A stretch of 64,000 nucleotides of DNA. It comes from Cymbomonas tetramitiformis. Taxonomy: Eukaryota; Chlorophyta; Pyramimonadophyceae; Pyramimonadales; Pyramimonadaceae. A program made the position numbers and the translations under genes. The notes under the pieces were generated by a model, which was not told the DNA's origin, did not search any database, and saw only the letters and a program-made list of their open reading frames with translations. The DNA is taken from positions 1 to 64,000 of the forward strand of contig LGRX02029029.1 of assembly GCA_001247695.2 (NCBI GenBank), given 5' to 3'. Below, piece by piece: positions 49,372 through 61,264 of this stretch (its first letter is position 1; each line of letters opens with the position of its first letter).

Positions 49372-52300
49372 TTAATGAATGCCTTGGATCTCACGCAGCA
49401 GGTGCACCGCATGGTAGAGGTTGTCGCCCGTGTCTTTACTCTTTGTTTCAACGAATAATGCCTTCGTTCCGATGAGCGCGCATGGCAGTAGCAGCTCTAC
49501 GTAATCATTTCTGGCGAGCACAGTGATTCCTTGGTTCTCCATATATTCATCTTCTACCTGACGGTACGCTCGCAAACTGGCCAAACGGCACACCGTATGC
49601 TGGCTCTCGGTGTCTATCACCAGGTAGTATGCAAGGACCTTCGCATATGGGAATTCTGATAGGGAGTCCAGCCCAGTCGGGAGCAAGTTCCCGAAGCCAG
49701 TGTCCGAGATGGAAACGTGGTAGGAGACTCGCTTCTCCGCCCTCGTGTACAAGGAAGACGTGAATTCCTCCAGATTCAGGGACATCCTCAAGTACACAAT
49801 GATATCGCACGTGCATAATGCCTGTGCGCCCTGCTGCCGGGGGTGCAACATGCCAACCAAATGCTGCAGTTGTGCTAAGCAGCTTGCGAGGACGGGTGCG
49901 TCGTGAGCTACGCGCCTACCGGTACCCATGAAATAGCAAGGAGATGTCTTAGCCTCCGCGGCTGGGTCCACAAGCCCAACCGAGACCGCTGCTTGGCCGG
50001 GGTAAAGCTCGTTGGCTAACTCCGGTAGGGAGCGCATTGTTGGATGCAAGCTTACATATGCCTCCAGGGCGAGCTTCTCGCACGTCCCATTCATGATGGC
50101 CTCCACAGGCTTGTTCTTGACGTGAGAGTCTTTCACGATTCCTTTCGCCCGCTGAATACCTCGTTCCACCCAGAACTCCATGGCCGCACCCACATCCCCT
50201 AGATAGTATTCTTGCCGGAACAGGTGCACCACCGCCAGACGCATGTTGAATGTAAGCATCTTCGCCGGGCCCTTATCTTCCATGATCGCGGCGTGCTCCC
50301 ACAAATGCTCCTTTGCCACCTCCCGCGCCCGCCGTACCTCCGTCTCCGTGAGGGGGCTATCTGCTGTTACCATCCCTCGCGTGTAATGCAACACCGCCCG
50401 CCGCAGGTGTTGTCAGGCAGCCTCCATGACCATGTTCCAATGGACCAGCAGATCGCCAAACACCAAGGTGAGTAGTATACCACGAAATTCAGGAAATCCT
50501 CCATGGTCCACATACCTGCCCCCCAACACCCCTCCCCGGGTACGATTTACACAAACTAACACAACAGCACACGCACTCCCCATAACGACAAACACCATTG
50601 CGCTTGTTCATGGATAGGTCAGGCACAGCCGCACCCTCACGTACCCTGCACATGTCGCGAGTCATTTCAGATAAGCACAACGTTTGGCGCTCTGTTTGAG
50701 CTAATGCCACGAACGAATTGCAACCTCACAAAAACTGTCGCCAAAAAGATAGGGTTGCCAAGTGTGCCTCCATCTTTTCTTCTTTTCGATGGAAGCTTCT
50801 CATCGAAAAGCAGAAAAGATGGAGGCACACTTGGCAACCCTATCTTTTTGGCGACAGTTTTCGTCAGGTTGCAATTCGTTCGTGGCAGTAGCTCAAACAG
50901 AGCGCCAAACGCGGCTATCATCAGTGCGTTTGAGCCTCTTTCTGAAATAATGAGCAGGGAAGACTGAACGTGTACGCACCCAAGTACTTCACCACGCAAT
51001 GGTACGGGCGGCCTATGTCGTGAGGCGGTTGGATGAGGGCTGCCCGGCTTCGGATCTCATCAACAATCGCTTTCGGCAGAACCAGCCTAGGGTGCGTGTT
51101 GTTGCTCAGCTTGCCAAACCAGAGCTTGAGGCACCTCTTTACATTCCCGTACAACACACAATGTGCGAATGGGTGGGCATATGCGTGCATCGGGTCAAAG
51201 TACGGAATGCGCTCCAAGGCACCTCGTCCGTGTCTCCCTGTGGCGTGTGCTGGTTCGGCGCCCGATTCTGTGCTCGCCACCATCGAGGCGTGCATCTGCT
51301 TAGTGATCATTGCGTCGGCATCGTCCGCCCACACCTTCTTTGACCCTTTAGAGTTGGTCCATCCTTGCTGCTCCACTTCCTTGAAATAGCCCCGGAAATA
51401 CATCCCTCGCCCCCCCGGACCAACAGTTCCCTCAAACAGACTGTACGGATCGGCGCGGTAACTGCTAATTCCCATGAACCTGCCCATCGTTATCCGCATA
51501 ACGGAGTCGGCATACACCATTCCCAGGATCACGGTCAGCTGGTAAGATTTCTTGAGGAACGCATCGTGCACCACAAAAGCTGCTCCGTCAACCGTCTGAC
51601 CCTTGCTCAGGCTGAGCATCTCGTCTTCGAAGAGCCCCCATACCACCAACGGATTAACAATCTTCTGCCGTGGCCCTTTTGTCATCCATAGGTACTTGTG
51701 AAACTTGTCACGGTGCCTCATCTGCATTCGTGCCACCCCCATTCCACCTTCCATTCCTCAAAGATATGCGATAGCATTTGGCTTCAGATTCCTGCAGAGT
51801 GCAAGTGGCGTTACCTAAAACAGAGCGCCAAACCCTTGGTTTGGAGATCTCGGTGAAACTCCGAGATGCCACACATTAACGAGGCGCGCTTCCTCGCACT
51901 TTCCCTTCCCCTCTCTGTTCCTTCCCCTCTCCCGTTGCAAGCTTGCTACTGCCACCATAATCAGCTAATAATTCCACAACAAGCCACAAGCTACCAGGAA
52001 TAACCAGTAGCCACTCCGCCATCCAGATCCACCATCATACGTACCGAGTAATGAAGGTCTTCGCTTTTGACCACCCCGACACCCATGGAGTAAGACCTGC
52101 ACTCCACATCCCCGTGCACGCGCTCAGCCAGCTGCATCCGCGGCGGCTGGTTGCACAACATGCTTTTGTATATATGGGATGTGCAAGATGGTGTGGGGGG
52201 GGGTCACCCAACATCTGAGTTGAACACTTGACAATCATCCGCCCCGGGGGAAATCACCATCACGTGGTGCTCGGCGTATTCCACATAAGGATCACCTCCA

Positions 52301-53711
52301 ACGGGGGTTTCGATCCTAGGAGCGTCCTGTAAGAGAGCGCCCTTAACGGACGCGTGGCGGTTTATGGTTCTCGCCAGTTCCGATGTCCAGAAGTCACACT
52401 GTAAGCGCGCGTCTCGGCGGGCACGGGCCTTGCAAAACTCTGGGCATTCCATCCATCTTCGGATGGTATCCTCGATCGGGAAATAATAGAACCACTCCTT
52501 CGGGCGCAACTTTTCCCCGTCCGCGGTTTTCACAACCTCAAACCGTCTTTCCTTGCAGCGCTTGACAACGATACCCGCTTCGTCTTTCTCCAGCACCACA
52601 CCGCACTCCTCCATTGGGTCCCATTTCCTCGGATCTGCCTCTCGGGGGAAATGTCGGCACCACCGCGGGCATACATGAACCGCATATGCCATGTGATCTT
52701 CTACTTGCATGTAAGTCCGCATCCTATATAGGGTGCTTGGCAAGCGACATCGGGTAGGCCCACCCAACAGCATGAGCAGGACCTTCAGAAATCTGTCAAA
52801 AGCTGGCCGTGACCAGCCTTGGTCCATTCGCAACTGCATGAAGTAGTAGACCGCCTCACCAACGGTTATATCATTATCCGGATTGTCACTAAACAGCGGT
52901 TCACCTGGGCGGATGTCCCATTGCAGGTTCTCCGGCGGAGGCATGTCCACGACATTTTCTTCCTCAGGCATGTCCACGTCCTGCCCTTCCTCGGCCGTGC
53001 GCAAGAGTTCATCCATGAGACCTGCCTCCGTGGCCGTGCGCTCGTCCCACATGTCGTAGTCTGTTGGCCACGCCTGGTCGCAACCGTGGGCATGGAAGGC
53101 CTGCTTCATCAAACCGTGCGTACGAACCCCATACCGCATTGTTAGTTCTTTATACACCCGTTGTGGGCTGGCAATACACTTAGCACACAAGAATGTTGCT
53201 GTCGTACGTACCTGGACAAATATGTTTTCGTTATACTCGGTGGCATCACTTTCCAGACGTAGCTGCCCCAGTAGCCGTGCGGTCTCCGCGTCGTCAGGTC
53301 CCTCCTCGTCTGAGAAGCCATCGGCGCTTGCTTTAAGAAGGTCAGGCACCTCCTCTAGGTCGAACGACATATTCTCTGGTACCGCGCTGCCATGTGAGGT
53401 CTGGTTCTCCGTTAATTGCTCGTCGGGGCCTAACAGTTCCCCAGGCATGCGCATGGCCCCAATACTGGCCGGCCACGTAGGTAGCTTCGTCACACGCCAT
53501 CTCGAAGTAACATTGCCACTTGCCGCGTTTATTGTCTTCGCCACCTTGGTGAGGCGGTCATGCTCCGCCCGAAGCAATGGCCCTCCTCCTGCAGGGGGCG
53601 CTCCGTCTCGTCGACGGAGGAGTGATCGCAGACTAGTGCGGGTGCCCTTGGACTCCGATGCAATGTCCATCACGTCAGATAGGCTAAGGCCGTACGTTGC
53701 ATAAAGATCCT
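49372..53711 (-). pseudogene. Tnp2-type (CACTA/EnSpm-like) transposase, degenerate
   Basis: Coding blocks on the minus strand: 53711-52204 (after a TTTTTGCAG acceptor), about 52190-52045, 51754 to about 50990, and 50465-49372. The first block is an N-terminal acidic region and a helical domain (VGEAVYYFMQLRMDQGWSRPA). The third has the Tnp2-like core with YFDPMHAYAHPFAHCVLYGN and VKRCLKLWFGK, the position where CACTA transposases carry a conserved D-x-x-H pocket. The last is the helical C-terminal domain. An in-frame TGA at 50413-50415 breaks the last block soon after it starts, and the intron before it holds a foldback element. It is probably inactive. The assignment to Tnp2 rests on layout and short motifs, not on a search. 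Confidence 0.6.
50681..50911. mobile_element. 231-bp foldback/MITE-like hairpin
   Basis: Arms of about 110 bp form a nearly perfect inverted repeat (about four mismatches) around a short loop containing AAGCTT. The ends are CGTTTGGCGC and GCGCCAAACG. Weaker inverted similarity continues outside to about 50640 and 50965. The element lies in an intron of the Tnp2 pseudogene. A lone end of the same family (ACAGAGCGCCAAAC) occurs near 51818. No target duplication is evident. Confidence 0.88.
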
Positions 53712-53744
53712 GCAAAAATACGACGATTGTTAGTATTCCACCAT

Positions 53745-53835
53745 CACACTGAGAAATAAACGTGGTAAAATGGTGGTAAAATGTGGTAAACTGGTGGTAA
53801 ATTGTGGTAAATTGGTGTTTTACCACCATCATACT
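53745..53835 (+). repeat. Left terminal inverted repeat of CACTA-like unit
   Basis: CACACTGAGAA followed by about five GTGGTAAA-type words. It pairs with 61130-61219 on the opposite strand over some 75 bp with few mismatches. Confidence 0.8.
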
Positions 53836-54479
53836 AATAGTGGCGGTATAAATCCCGTGGGTAATTTCCTATTGGTTACTGGGCACTTTTCTAACACGAT
53901 TTTACCACATTTACTTATAGCGCGGTAATTATATATTATTGTTTACCATTGCTGTATATAATTTACCATGGTACCCCCCTATGACCGGTAAACTGACCCC
54001 CAATGGTAAAATTACCACATATGACCGGTAAATTGACCCCCAATGGTAAAATTACCACATATGACCGGTAAATTTACCACGGTATGACCACGGTTGGACA
54101 CGTGGCAGGCAGGATGCACTGTGATACGGACACGTGTGCAAGATTAGTGCACGTGGCAAGCAGGCATGGAATGTTACATAACTGTTACCAGATATGCTAT
54201 GCTAGGATCTTGCAGGCGGCATACTAGCTAGGAGGGTCCAACTATGTCTATCAATACGGCGTGCTATATTTGCAAAAGCTAATTTCATACGTTTTCTGCA
54301 TCGGAGATCCTGCAGCTTTCTGCCAGGCCGTCTTCCAAATTCTCCGCCTGTCACACATGCAACCCATGGCATCCATCCCGCAACACACCCTACCTTAACC
54401 ATTAGCTGAGTAAACCATAAGCTGAGTCACCCTTGAATAATCACACACAACCACTTCCCCGCACAGACCAGCACCGCGG
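53836..54479. repeat. Subterminal GGTAAA repeats
   Basis: A 42-bp unit containing GACCGGTAAATTGACCCCCA occurs about three times at 53982-54090, among scattered TTTACCAC / GGTAAA words. The rest, up to the satellite, holds no recognisable gene. Confidence 0.75.
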
Positions 54480-57445
54480 CCGCCATAGCCAACACACAAC
54501 GCGCCTTCCGTTTCATGGCACCGCCGTCCCACCTGACTTACGTGTGTGTCTCACCGCCGTCGCCAACCCCCTTGGCCGCTGATTCGCGACCGCAGAAGAA
54601 GCACGCAAAAGCGCTAACAAGGGTTAGTATCCAGCACCCACCCCGCGCCCGATTCGGCGCGAAGTGGGATAGACACCCTTGATTGATCACACAATCATGT
54701 CCACTCCCCATCCCAAGCCAATACCGCGCCACGCTCCTCCCGTTTCACGGCACCGCCGCCCCACCTGACCCACGTGTGTGTCTCACCGCCGTCGCCAACC
54801 CCCTTGGCCGCTGATTCGCGACCGCATAAGAAGCACGCACAAGCGCTAACAAGGGTTAGTATCCACCCACCCCGCGCCTGATTCGGCGCAAAGTGGGATA
54901 GACACCCTTGATTGATCACACAATCATGTCCACTCCCTAGCCCAAGCCAACACCGCGCCACGCTCCTCCCGTTTCACGGCACCGCCGCCCCACCTGACCC
55001 ACGTGTGTGTCTCACCGCCGTCGCCAACCCCCTTGGCCGCTGATTCGCGACCGCAGAAGAAGCACGCACATGCGCTAACAAGGGATAGTATCCACCCACC
55101 CCGCGCCCGATTTGGCGCGAAGTGGGATAGACACCCTTGATTGATCACACAATCATGTCCACTCCCCAGCCACCCCAAGTCAACACCGCGCCACGCTCCT
55201 CCCGTCTCACGGCACCGCCGCCCCACCTGACCCACGTGTGTGTCTCACCGCCGTCGCCAACCCCCTTGGCCGCTGATTCGCGACCGCCGAAGAAGCACGC
55301 ATAAGCGCTAACAAGGGTTAGTATCCACCCACCCCGCGCCCGATTCGGCGCGAAGTGGGATAGACACCCTTGATTGATCACACAATCATGTCCACTCCCC
55401 ACCCCAAGCCAACACCGCGCCACGCTCCTCCCGTTTCATGGCACCGCCGCCCCACCTGACCCACGTGTGTGTCTCACCGCCGTCGCCAACCCCCTTGGCC
55501 GCTGATTCGCGACCGCAAAAGAAGCACGCACAAGCGCTAACAAGGGTTAGTATCCACCCACCCCGCGCCTGATTCGGCGCGAAGTGGGATAGACACCCTT
55601 CATTGATCACACAATCATGTCCACTCCCCAGCCCAAACCAACACCGCGCCACGCTCCTCCCGTTTCACGGCACCGCCGCCCCACCTGACCCACGTGTGTG
55701 TCTCACCGCCGTCGCCAACCCCCTTGGCCGCTGATTCGCGACCGCAAAAGAAGCACGCACAAGCGCTAACAAGGGTTAGTATCCACCCACCCCGCGCCCG
55801 ATTCGGCGCGAAGTGGGATAGACAACCTTGATTGATCACACAATCATGTCCACTCCCCAGCCCAAGCCAACACCGCGCCACGCTCCTCCCGTTTCACGGC
55901 ACCGCCGCCCCACCTGACCCACGTGTGTGTCTCACCGCCATCGCCAACCCCCTTGGCCGCCGATTCGCGACCGCAGAAGAAGCACGCACAAGCGCTAACA
56001 AGGGTTAGTATCCACCCACCCCGCGCCTGATTCGGCGCAAAGTGGGATAGACACCCTTGATTGATCACACAATCATGTCCACTCCCTAGCCCAAGCCAAC
56101 ACCGCGCCACGCTCCTCCCGTTTCACGGCACCGCCGCCCCACCTGACCCACGTGCGTGTCTCACCGCCGTCGCCAACCCCCTTGGCCGCCGATTCGCGAC
56201 CGCAGAAGAAGCACGCACAAGCGCTAACAAGGGTTAGTATCCACCCACCCCGCGCCTGATTCGGCGCGAAGTGGGATAGACACCCTTGATTGATCACACG
56301 ATCATGTCCACTCCCCACCCCAAGCCAGCACCGCGCCACGCTCCTCCCGTTTCATGGCACCGCCGCCCCACCTGACCCACGTGCGTGTCTCACCGCCGTC
56401 GCCAACCCCCTTGGCCGCTGATTCGCGACCGCAAAAGAAGCACGCACAAGCGCTAACAAGGGTTAGTATCCACCCACCCCGCGCCTGATTCGGCGCAAAG
56501 TGGGATAGACACCCTTGATTGATCACACAATCATGTCCACTCCCTAGCCCAAGCCAAAACCGCGCCACGCGCCTCCCGTTTCACGGCACCGCCGCCCCAC
56601 CTGACCCACGTGTGTGTCTCACCGCCGTCGCCAACCCCCTTGGCCGCTGATTCGCGACCGCAGAAGAAGCACGCACAAGCGCTAACGACAAGGGTTAGTA
56701 TCCACCCACCCCGCGCCTGATTCGGCGCGAAGTGGGATAGACACCCTTGATTGATCACACAATCATGACCACTCCCCACCCCAAGCCAACACCGCGCCAC
56801 GCTCCTCCCATTTCATGGCACCGCCGCCCCACCTGACCCACGTGTGTGTCTCACCGCCGTCGCCAACCCCTTGGCCGCTGATTCGCGACCGCAGAAGAAG
56901 CACGCACAAGCGCTAACAACAAGGGTTAGTATCCACCCACCCCGCGCCTGATTCGGCGCGAAGTGAGATAGACACCCTTGATTGATCACACAATCATGTC
57001 CACTCCCCACCCCAAGCCAACACCGCGCCACGCTCCTCCCGTTTCACGGCACCGCCGCCCCACCTGACCCACGTGTGTGTCTCACCGCCGTCGCCAACCC
57101 CCTTGGCCGCTGATTCGCGACCGCAAAAGAAGCACGCACAAGCGCTAACAAGGGTTAGAATCCACCCACCCCGCGCCTGATTCGGCGCGAAGTGGGATAG
57201 ACACCCTTGATTGATCACACAATCATGTCCACTCCCCACCCTAAGCCAACACCGCGCCACGCTCCTCCCGTTTCATGGCACCGCCGCCCCACCTGACCCA
57301 CGTGTGTGTCACACCGCCGTCGCCAACCCCCTTGGCCGCTGATTCGCGACCGCAGAAGAAGCACGCACAAGCGCTAACAAGGGTTAGTATCCACCCACCC
57401 CGCGCCTGATTCGGCGCGAAGTGGGATAGACACCCTTCTTATATC
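54480..57445. repeat. 229-bp satellite array, 13 copies
   Basis: Thirteen head-to-tail units of 229-232 bp, about 95% alike, each with GTGTGTCTCACCGCCGTCGC and GATTGATCACACAATCATG. On the minus strand nearly every unit has an open frame of about 88 codons (start MARCWLG, end GEWT) that runs 38 bp into the next unit. Since 229 is not a multiple of 3, successive frames are offset. Such open frames are an outcome of copying one unit and do not prove coding. The array ends next to the trpD-like exons. Confidence 0.93.
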
Positions 57446-57636
57446 ACACGCGCCGAATCCCCAGCCCAACACCGCGCCCGCCACAGCCAACACGCACCGC
57501 GCCATGCCTTTCCCCTTTTTGCCGCACCGCCTGATCCGGCGCACTCATGAATAAAGTGTCCGGTGGCATGACGTCGCGAGCAGCGCGCACCTAAGCCTGC
57601 CGGGCCTCCTGTGCTGAGGACGTGGTCATAACGCAC

Positions 57637-58346
57637 CTGGTGCCAGAGAGTACACGCCAACCAGCGCATACTTGGTTCCCTGAGCCGCGACCCCACCCCC
57701 ACAACGAAATTATATCTTCAACCCTGAGCGCCCATCCCAAAGGTTCGGGGATCGGTGAGCGAACGTGGCACGGGAAGTGCGCCATCCGCAGCATGTTCTG
57801 TACTGACTGCCTACCCGCCTCTCACGTCGAACATCTGGAAACCGTGGAGGGCGCTTCGACCAGATGGCAAACCTCTAGCAGTATGTGCTTATGGAAGTTG
57901 TGAGTCACTGCCCGAGGACGAAAACATTCAGCAGGGGCATAGCAAGGGCAAGGGCAGGTTGTGGAGACGGGAGGACTCACCGCCGGGTTGAGCATCGGCC
58001 CGAGGAGGTTGAAGGCGGTGCACACTTTGAGGGACTTGCGCACAGGTGCAATATGCTGCTCTCGGTGCGCCATCACCCCCTCCCACAAACAAAGCGCGTC
58101 CCTTCAGGCTTGCTTGAAACACTCAAGCCCACTTAGTTTCCGAGCGGATAGCACTAGCATGCTAGCCGCCATCACAAAATGGCCTTGAGAATGGCACACT
58201 ATCGCAACCTGAGATGAAGAGCACTGGGGAGGAGCGAAGGCCACATAGGTAGCATCGGGGAGGGGTGCTTGCCTTCATCGCGGGGTGATAGCGGGGAGCG
58301 AACATGAACCCCATGTCGCACTCATTGACACACTCCGCCATCGACT
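57637..58346 (-). pseudogene. trpD: Anthranilate phosphoribosyltransferase fragment
   Basis: Three short exons (minus) agree in phase: 58273-58346 (ECVNECDMGFMFAPRYHPAM), 57981-58055 (HIAPVRKSLKVCTAFNLLGP then MLNPA) and 57637-57679 (GTKYALVGVYSLAP). These are contiguous, highly conserved parts of the enzyme that joins anthranilate to PRPP in tryptophan synthesis. The first intron has a GC donor (AAG|GCAAGC). The upstream exons, with the PRPP-binding GTGGDG loop and the KHGNR motif, were not found, nor were the C-terminal exons, which should lie where the 229-bp satellite begins. The piece sits inside the CACTA-like unit, so it may be captured or broken. If those exons exist off-frame or at a distance, the gene could still be whole. 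Confidence 0.65.
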
Positions 58347-58459
58347 CTAGGCAAGGTCAACCTGCATCCGATCGTGACGGCGTCCGAATCTCACACATTG
58401 TGTGGCATCTAAGCCGCCGGCTGTGTGGCATCTAAGCCGGTCAGCCCCGCTACAACAAC

Positions 58460-58590
58460 AGAGCCTATGCAACCTGGCCTGTTGGGCAGTGCTGCTACAA
58501 CAACATGGCCTGTTGGGCAGCTCCGTTCCAACAATTTGGCGTGTTGGGCAGTGCTGTTGTAGAAACCTGGCGTGTTGGGCAATGCTCTTA
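58460..58590. repeat. ~33-bp tandem repeat
   Basis: About four imperfect copies of a unit containing CCTGTTGGGCAGTGCTG lie just upstream (minus strand) of the trpD-like exons, probably in an intron. Confidence 0.8.
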
Positions 58591-58829
58591 GGCCTACGCC
58601 GCTGCACCACTGCAGTCTACACGGCAGCACTTGCCAGCACTGATACGAACAACGAAGCACGTAACAACATGCTTACCGCCTCTACAACTTCTGCCTTTCA
58701 GCCAAACTGCGACCTGTGCAGCAAGCTTGCTAGCGCAACTAGTTGAACGCGATCTATGCGGCAGCGGGTTTGGCGAGATGAGCTGCAGTGTACCCAGGAG
58801 CATGAGGCAGGGAACCAGCGAAAAGCGGT

Positions 58830-59160
58830 CCGAGGGCCTTTGATGTGGGGTGTGGGGCGGCGAGGTCCGAGGGCCTGTGATGTGGGGTGTGGGCGGCGGG
58901 GTCCGAGGGCTTCCTTTGATGTGGGGGTGTGGGGCCGGCGGATCGAGGGCCTTTGATGTGGGGTGTGGGGCGGCAGTATCGAGGGCCTTTGATGTGGGAT
59001 GTGGGGCGGCGAGGTCGAGGGCCTTTGATGTGGGGTGTGGGGCGGCGAATCCGAGGGCCTTGATGTGGGGTGTGGGCGCGAGGTCCGGGCCCCGCGATGT
59101 GGGGTGTGGGGCGGCGAGGTCCGAGGGCCTTTGATGTGGGGTGTGGGGCAGCAAGGACAG
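58830..59160. repeat. ~37-bp minisatellite
   Basis: About nine copies of a unit containing GGGCCTTTGATGTGGGGTGT, with variable G-run lengths. The proline- and histidine-rich frames here come from the repeat. Confidence 0.92.
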
Positions 59161-60880
59161 AGGGAGTGTGGGAAGCACACCTGTTGTGGGAGGTGCTGTC
59201 CAAAGGGGATGCCGGAGGCAGTGCGGAAGACCCTGCGCGCACGCAGTCGACCATCTGAAACACTGGCCTCTGCACAGCTTGCAGATGCGCATAAGAAAAG
59301 GAGGTTGGCAAAATTTGGAGAAAAATGCTTATTTCATACTTAATCTTCTGTGACACAGTGTTCTTTGGTGAAGACCTTTACTCATCTCCAAAGCGAAGTC
59401 TCCGAAGCGAAGTATTGTATGATTCCACAGGGAGTATGCATAATTCAACAAAGTTCCAGCGATATGTGTGCGCCCGTGAGTCGTAGAAAACATCTGATTC
59501 AGGAAGCTAATACTGAATAGCTTACCGGCCGAGGACAGTCTTGGCTCTATTGGTTCGAAGTTTTTCTTTGGCAGTGTCCGGTTTGACCTGGGGCGTCGCT
59601 TCGGGGACCGCGCTGGATGTGCCCCATTGCGTATAGACATTGGTCAGACTCAACGCAAAGTGTGAAGAGACGAAGCATTCCGCAAGCGACGGGAAACCTT
59701 AGAATAGACACAACAAAGGCCAAGTAGACGTCCTGCAACACCTGCTCCAGGCAGATTCGGTCGAGCGCCTGTAGTTTTGGAGGTGGCAGAGGCGCAAGGA
59801 TTCGCGCAGACGGGAAGCGAAGTGAATTCCGCGCAGGCTGGCAGGCGAAGCAATGTTCACTAAACCTCGCAGATAAAATGAAACTCGCGAAAGATAGAGA
59901 GGAGCTTGAAGCAAGCAAAGGGAGCGAGCAACCTTGAAGCAAGCAAGGCAGCTTCTGAGAACGACTCCTCATTGCACTGGGTACCAAATTCAGTCGTTGA
60001 CAAGTCTTCGACCCGAAATCGTCCGTACTTGGTTAATTTTGCAGGTGCTGCTTTAGATTGAAGATAAGGGTCCCTGAAAGTTGCCTCTGCATGTAAGTGA
60101 TATGCAAGAACCAAGAAAGCGTGGTTTGCCAATAACGCGCACTAAATAAGATTGAAGTAGTACCTTAATATGAATTTCTTCTCTCTTTCGTCGACACTTT
60201 CAGGGCCTAGGTATGAGTTTGAAGCGGATATTTGACGTTGCTGGTTGCGGGTCAAATACGAGATGGAGGCCAGAAGACTCGGCTCAGATTTGAGTCGAGA
60301 GGGCGGCTGCTGTGTGGTGATCCGCAGGCGGTCTACCTCAGCTAGGTAGGATGGCGCTTTTGAATGAGACATAATAAAAAACGTAAAGTTTATGCCAGTC
60401 AGTTGTCTCGAAGATACACTTCAAAAGTTACATTAATAGAATATGGTCCCTCATGGACGCCATGCGGTATACAGAGTTGGCTACTCATAACATCGCCTAA
60501 TTCCTCTGGGTTAAAGCGCCGTACAAATAAATAAAAGTATGAACTTCACATGTGTACTAAAAGCCCCCTCTCTGAACTACATCTTTCTGCGGTTGCGTGA
60601 CATGATGAAAGTGGATTCTTGGGGGCCGCGTTGAGCGAGATTCAAGTGTAACTCGCAGACATGAGAAATAGCCATTACATAGATCGACGATACTCGCTAA
60701 ATACTTTCATCTGAGCTTAAAGAAGGAGTCATTTTTTAGTGCATACTTCTTGATTGTAGAGCTTTACAGTATAGTTTATTACTGTTCACTCGACTGTGTC
60801 GTTCAAACCTGGCCGCCATTCGCCAGTCGCTCCACTCCTGTCAATTCTACCTTGGCCACATACCAGAGAATTGCACATCA
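59161..60880. other. Region inside CACTA-like unit without assured gene
   Basis: A minus-strand stretch at about 59535-59700 reads like coding sequence (TQWGTSSAVPEATPQVKPDT and on to TVLGR) and ends at a good GGTAAGC donor. It could be a 5' exon of the trpD-like gene, but no start codon or conserved motif supports this. The remainder, to 60880, is AT-rich with no recognisable feature. Confidence 0.35.
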
Positions 60881-61129
60881 ACCATTCCCGATCCTCGTTT
60901 ACCACGATTTACCAGCTCCGTCTCTATATTTATACTACATTGCGAAGTTTTATATCCATTTACCATTAGGCCATGACCATTTACCATTCCAGATCCTCAT
61001 TTACCACGCTCCGTTCTGAAATTACCAGGCTTTTACCATGCTTCAACCTATATTACCGCAAATTACCAATGATTTACCGTCAGTTATTATTTTTTTTGAA
61101 ATATTTTAACGTTTACCACGTGATTACCA

Positions 61130-61219
61130 CCCCACATAGGGGCTTACCGCCGTTTACCACCAGTTTACCACATTTTAACACCGGTTTACCACATTTTACC
61201 ACGATTCCTTCTCAGTGTG
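61130..61219 (-). repeat. Right terminal inverted repeat of CACTA-like unit
   Basis: The minus strand starts CACACTGAGAAGGAATCG and continues with GTGGTAAA-type words. It matches the left end at 53745. Confidence 0.8.
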
Positions 61220-61264
61220 TAGGCTGACCTAAAATTCCTGTTTTCTTAAAATCGAGTGTTTACT

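Larger units (their letters stand above)
53745..61219. mobile_element. CACTA-like unit bounded by long terminal inverted repeats
   Basis: The left end (from 53745) reads CACACTGAGAA, then CGTGGTAAAATG and repeated GGTGGTAAA. The right end (to 61219), read on the minus strand, is CACACTGAGAA, then CGTGGTAAAATG and the same repeats. Subterminal TTTACCAC words continue inward on both sides (53760-54090, 60880-61205), as in CACTA/EnSpm elements. The CACTG terminus fits that class. No matching 2-3-bp target duplication is visible, so the two ends may belong to one 7.5-kb element or to two. No transposase lies between them. Inside are a 229-bp satellite and trpD-like exons. Confidence 0.6.

Noticed and set aside
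54538..57260. Gene family of 88-aa proteins
   Set aside because: The frame is simply copied with each satellite unit, and no start context or conserved domain supports coding.
54480..57445. CRISPR-like array
   Set aside because: Units are whole 229-bp repeats without unique spacers, in a eukaryotic context, and have no cas genes.
58660..58790. Possible trpD exon with a KHGNR-like region
   Set aside because: A peptide resembling the loop can be read, but the key Lys-His-Gly-Asn-Arg residues are absent and the phase is not supported.
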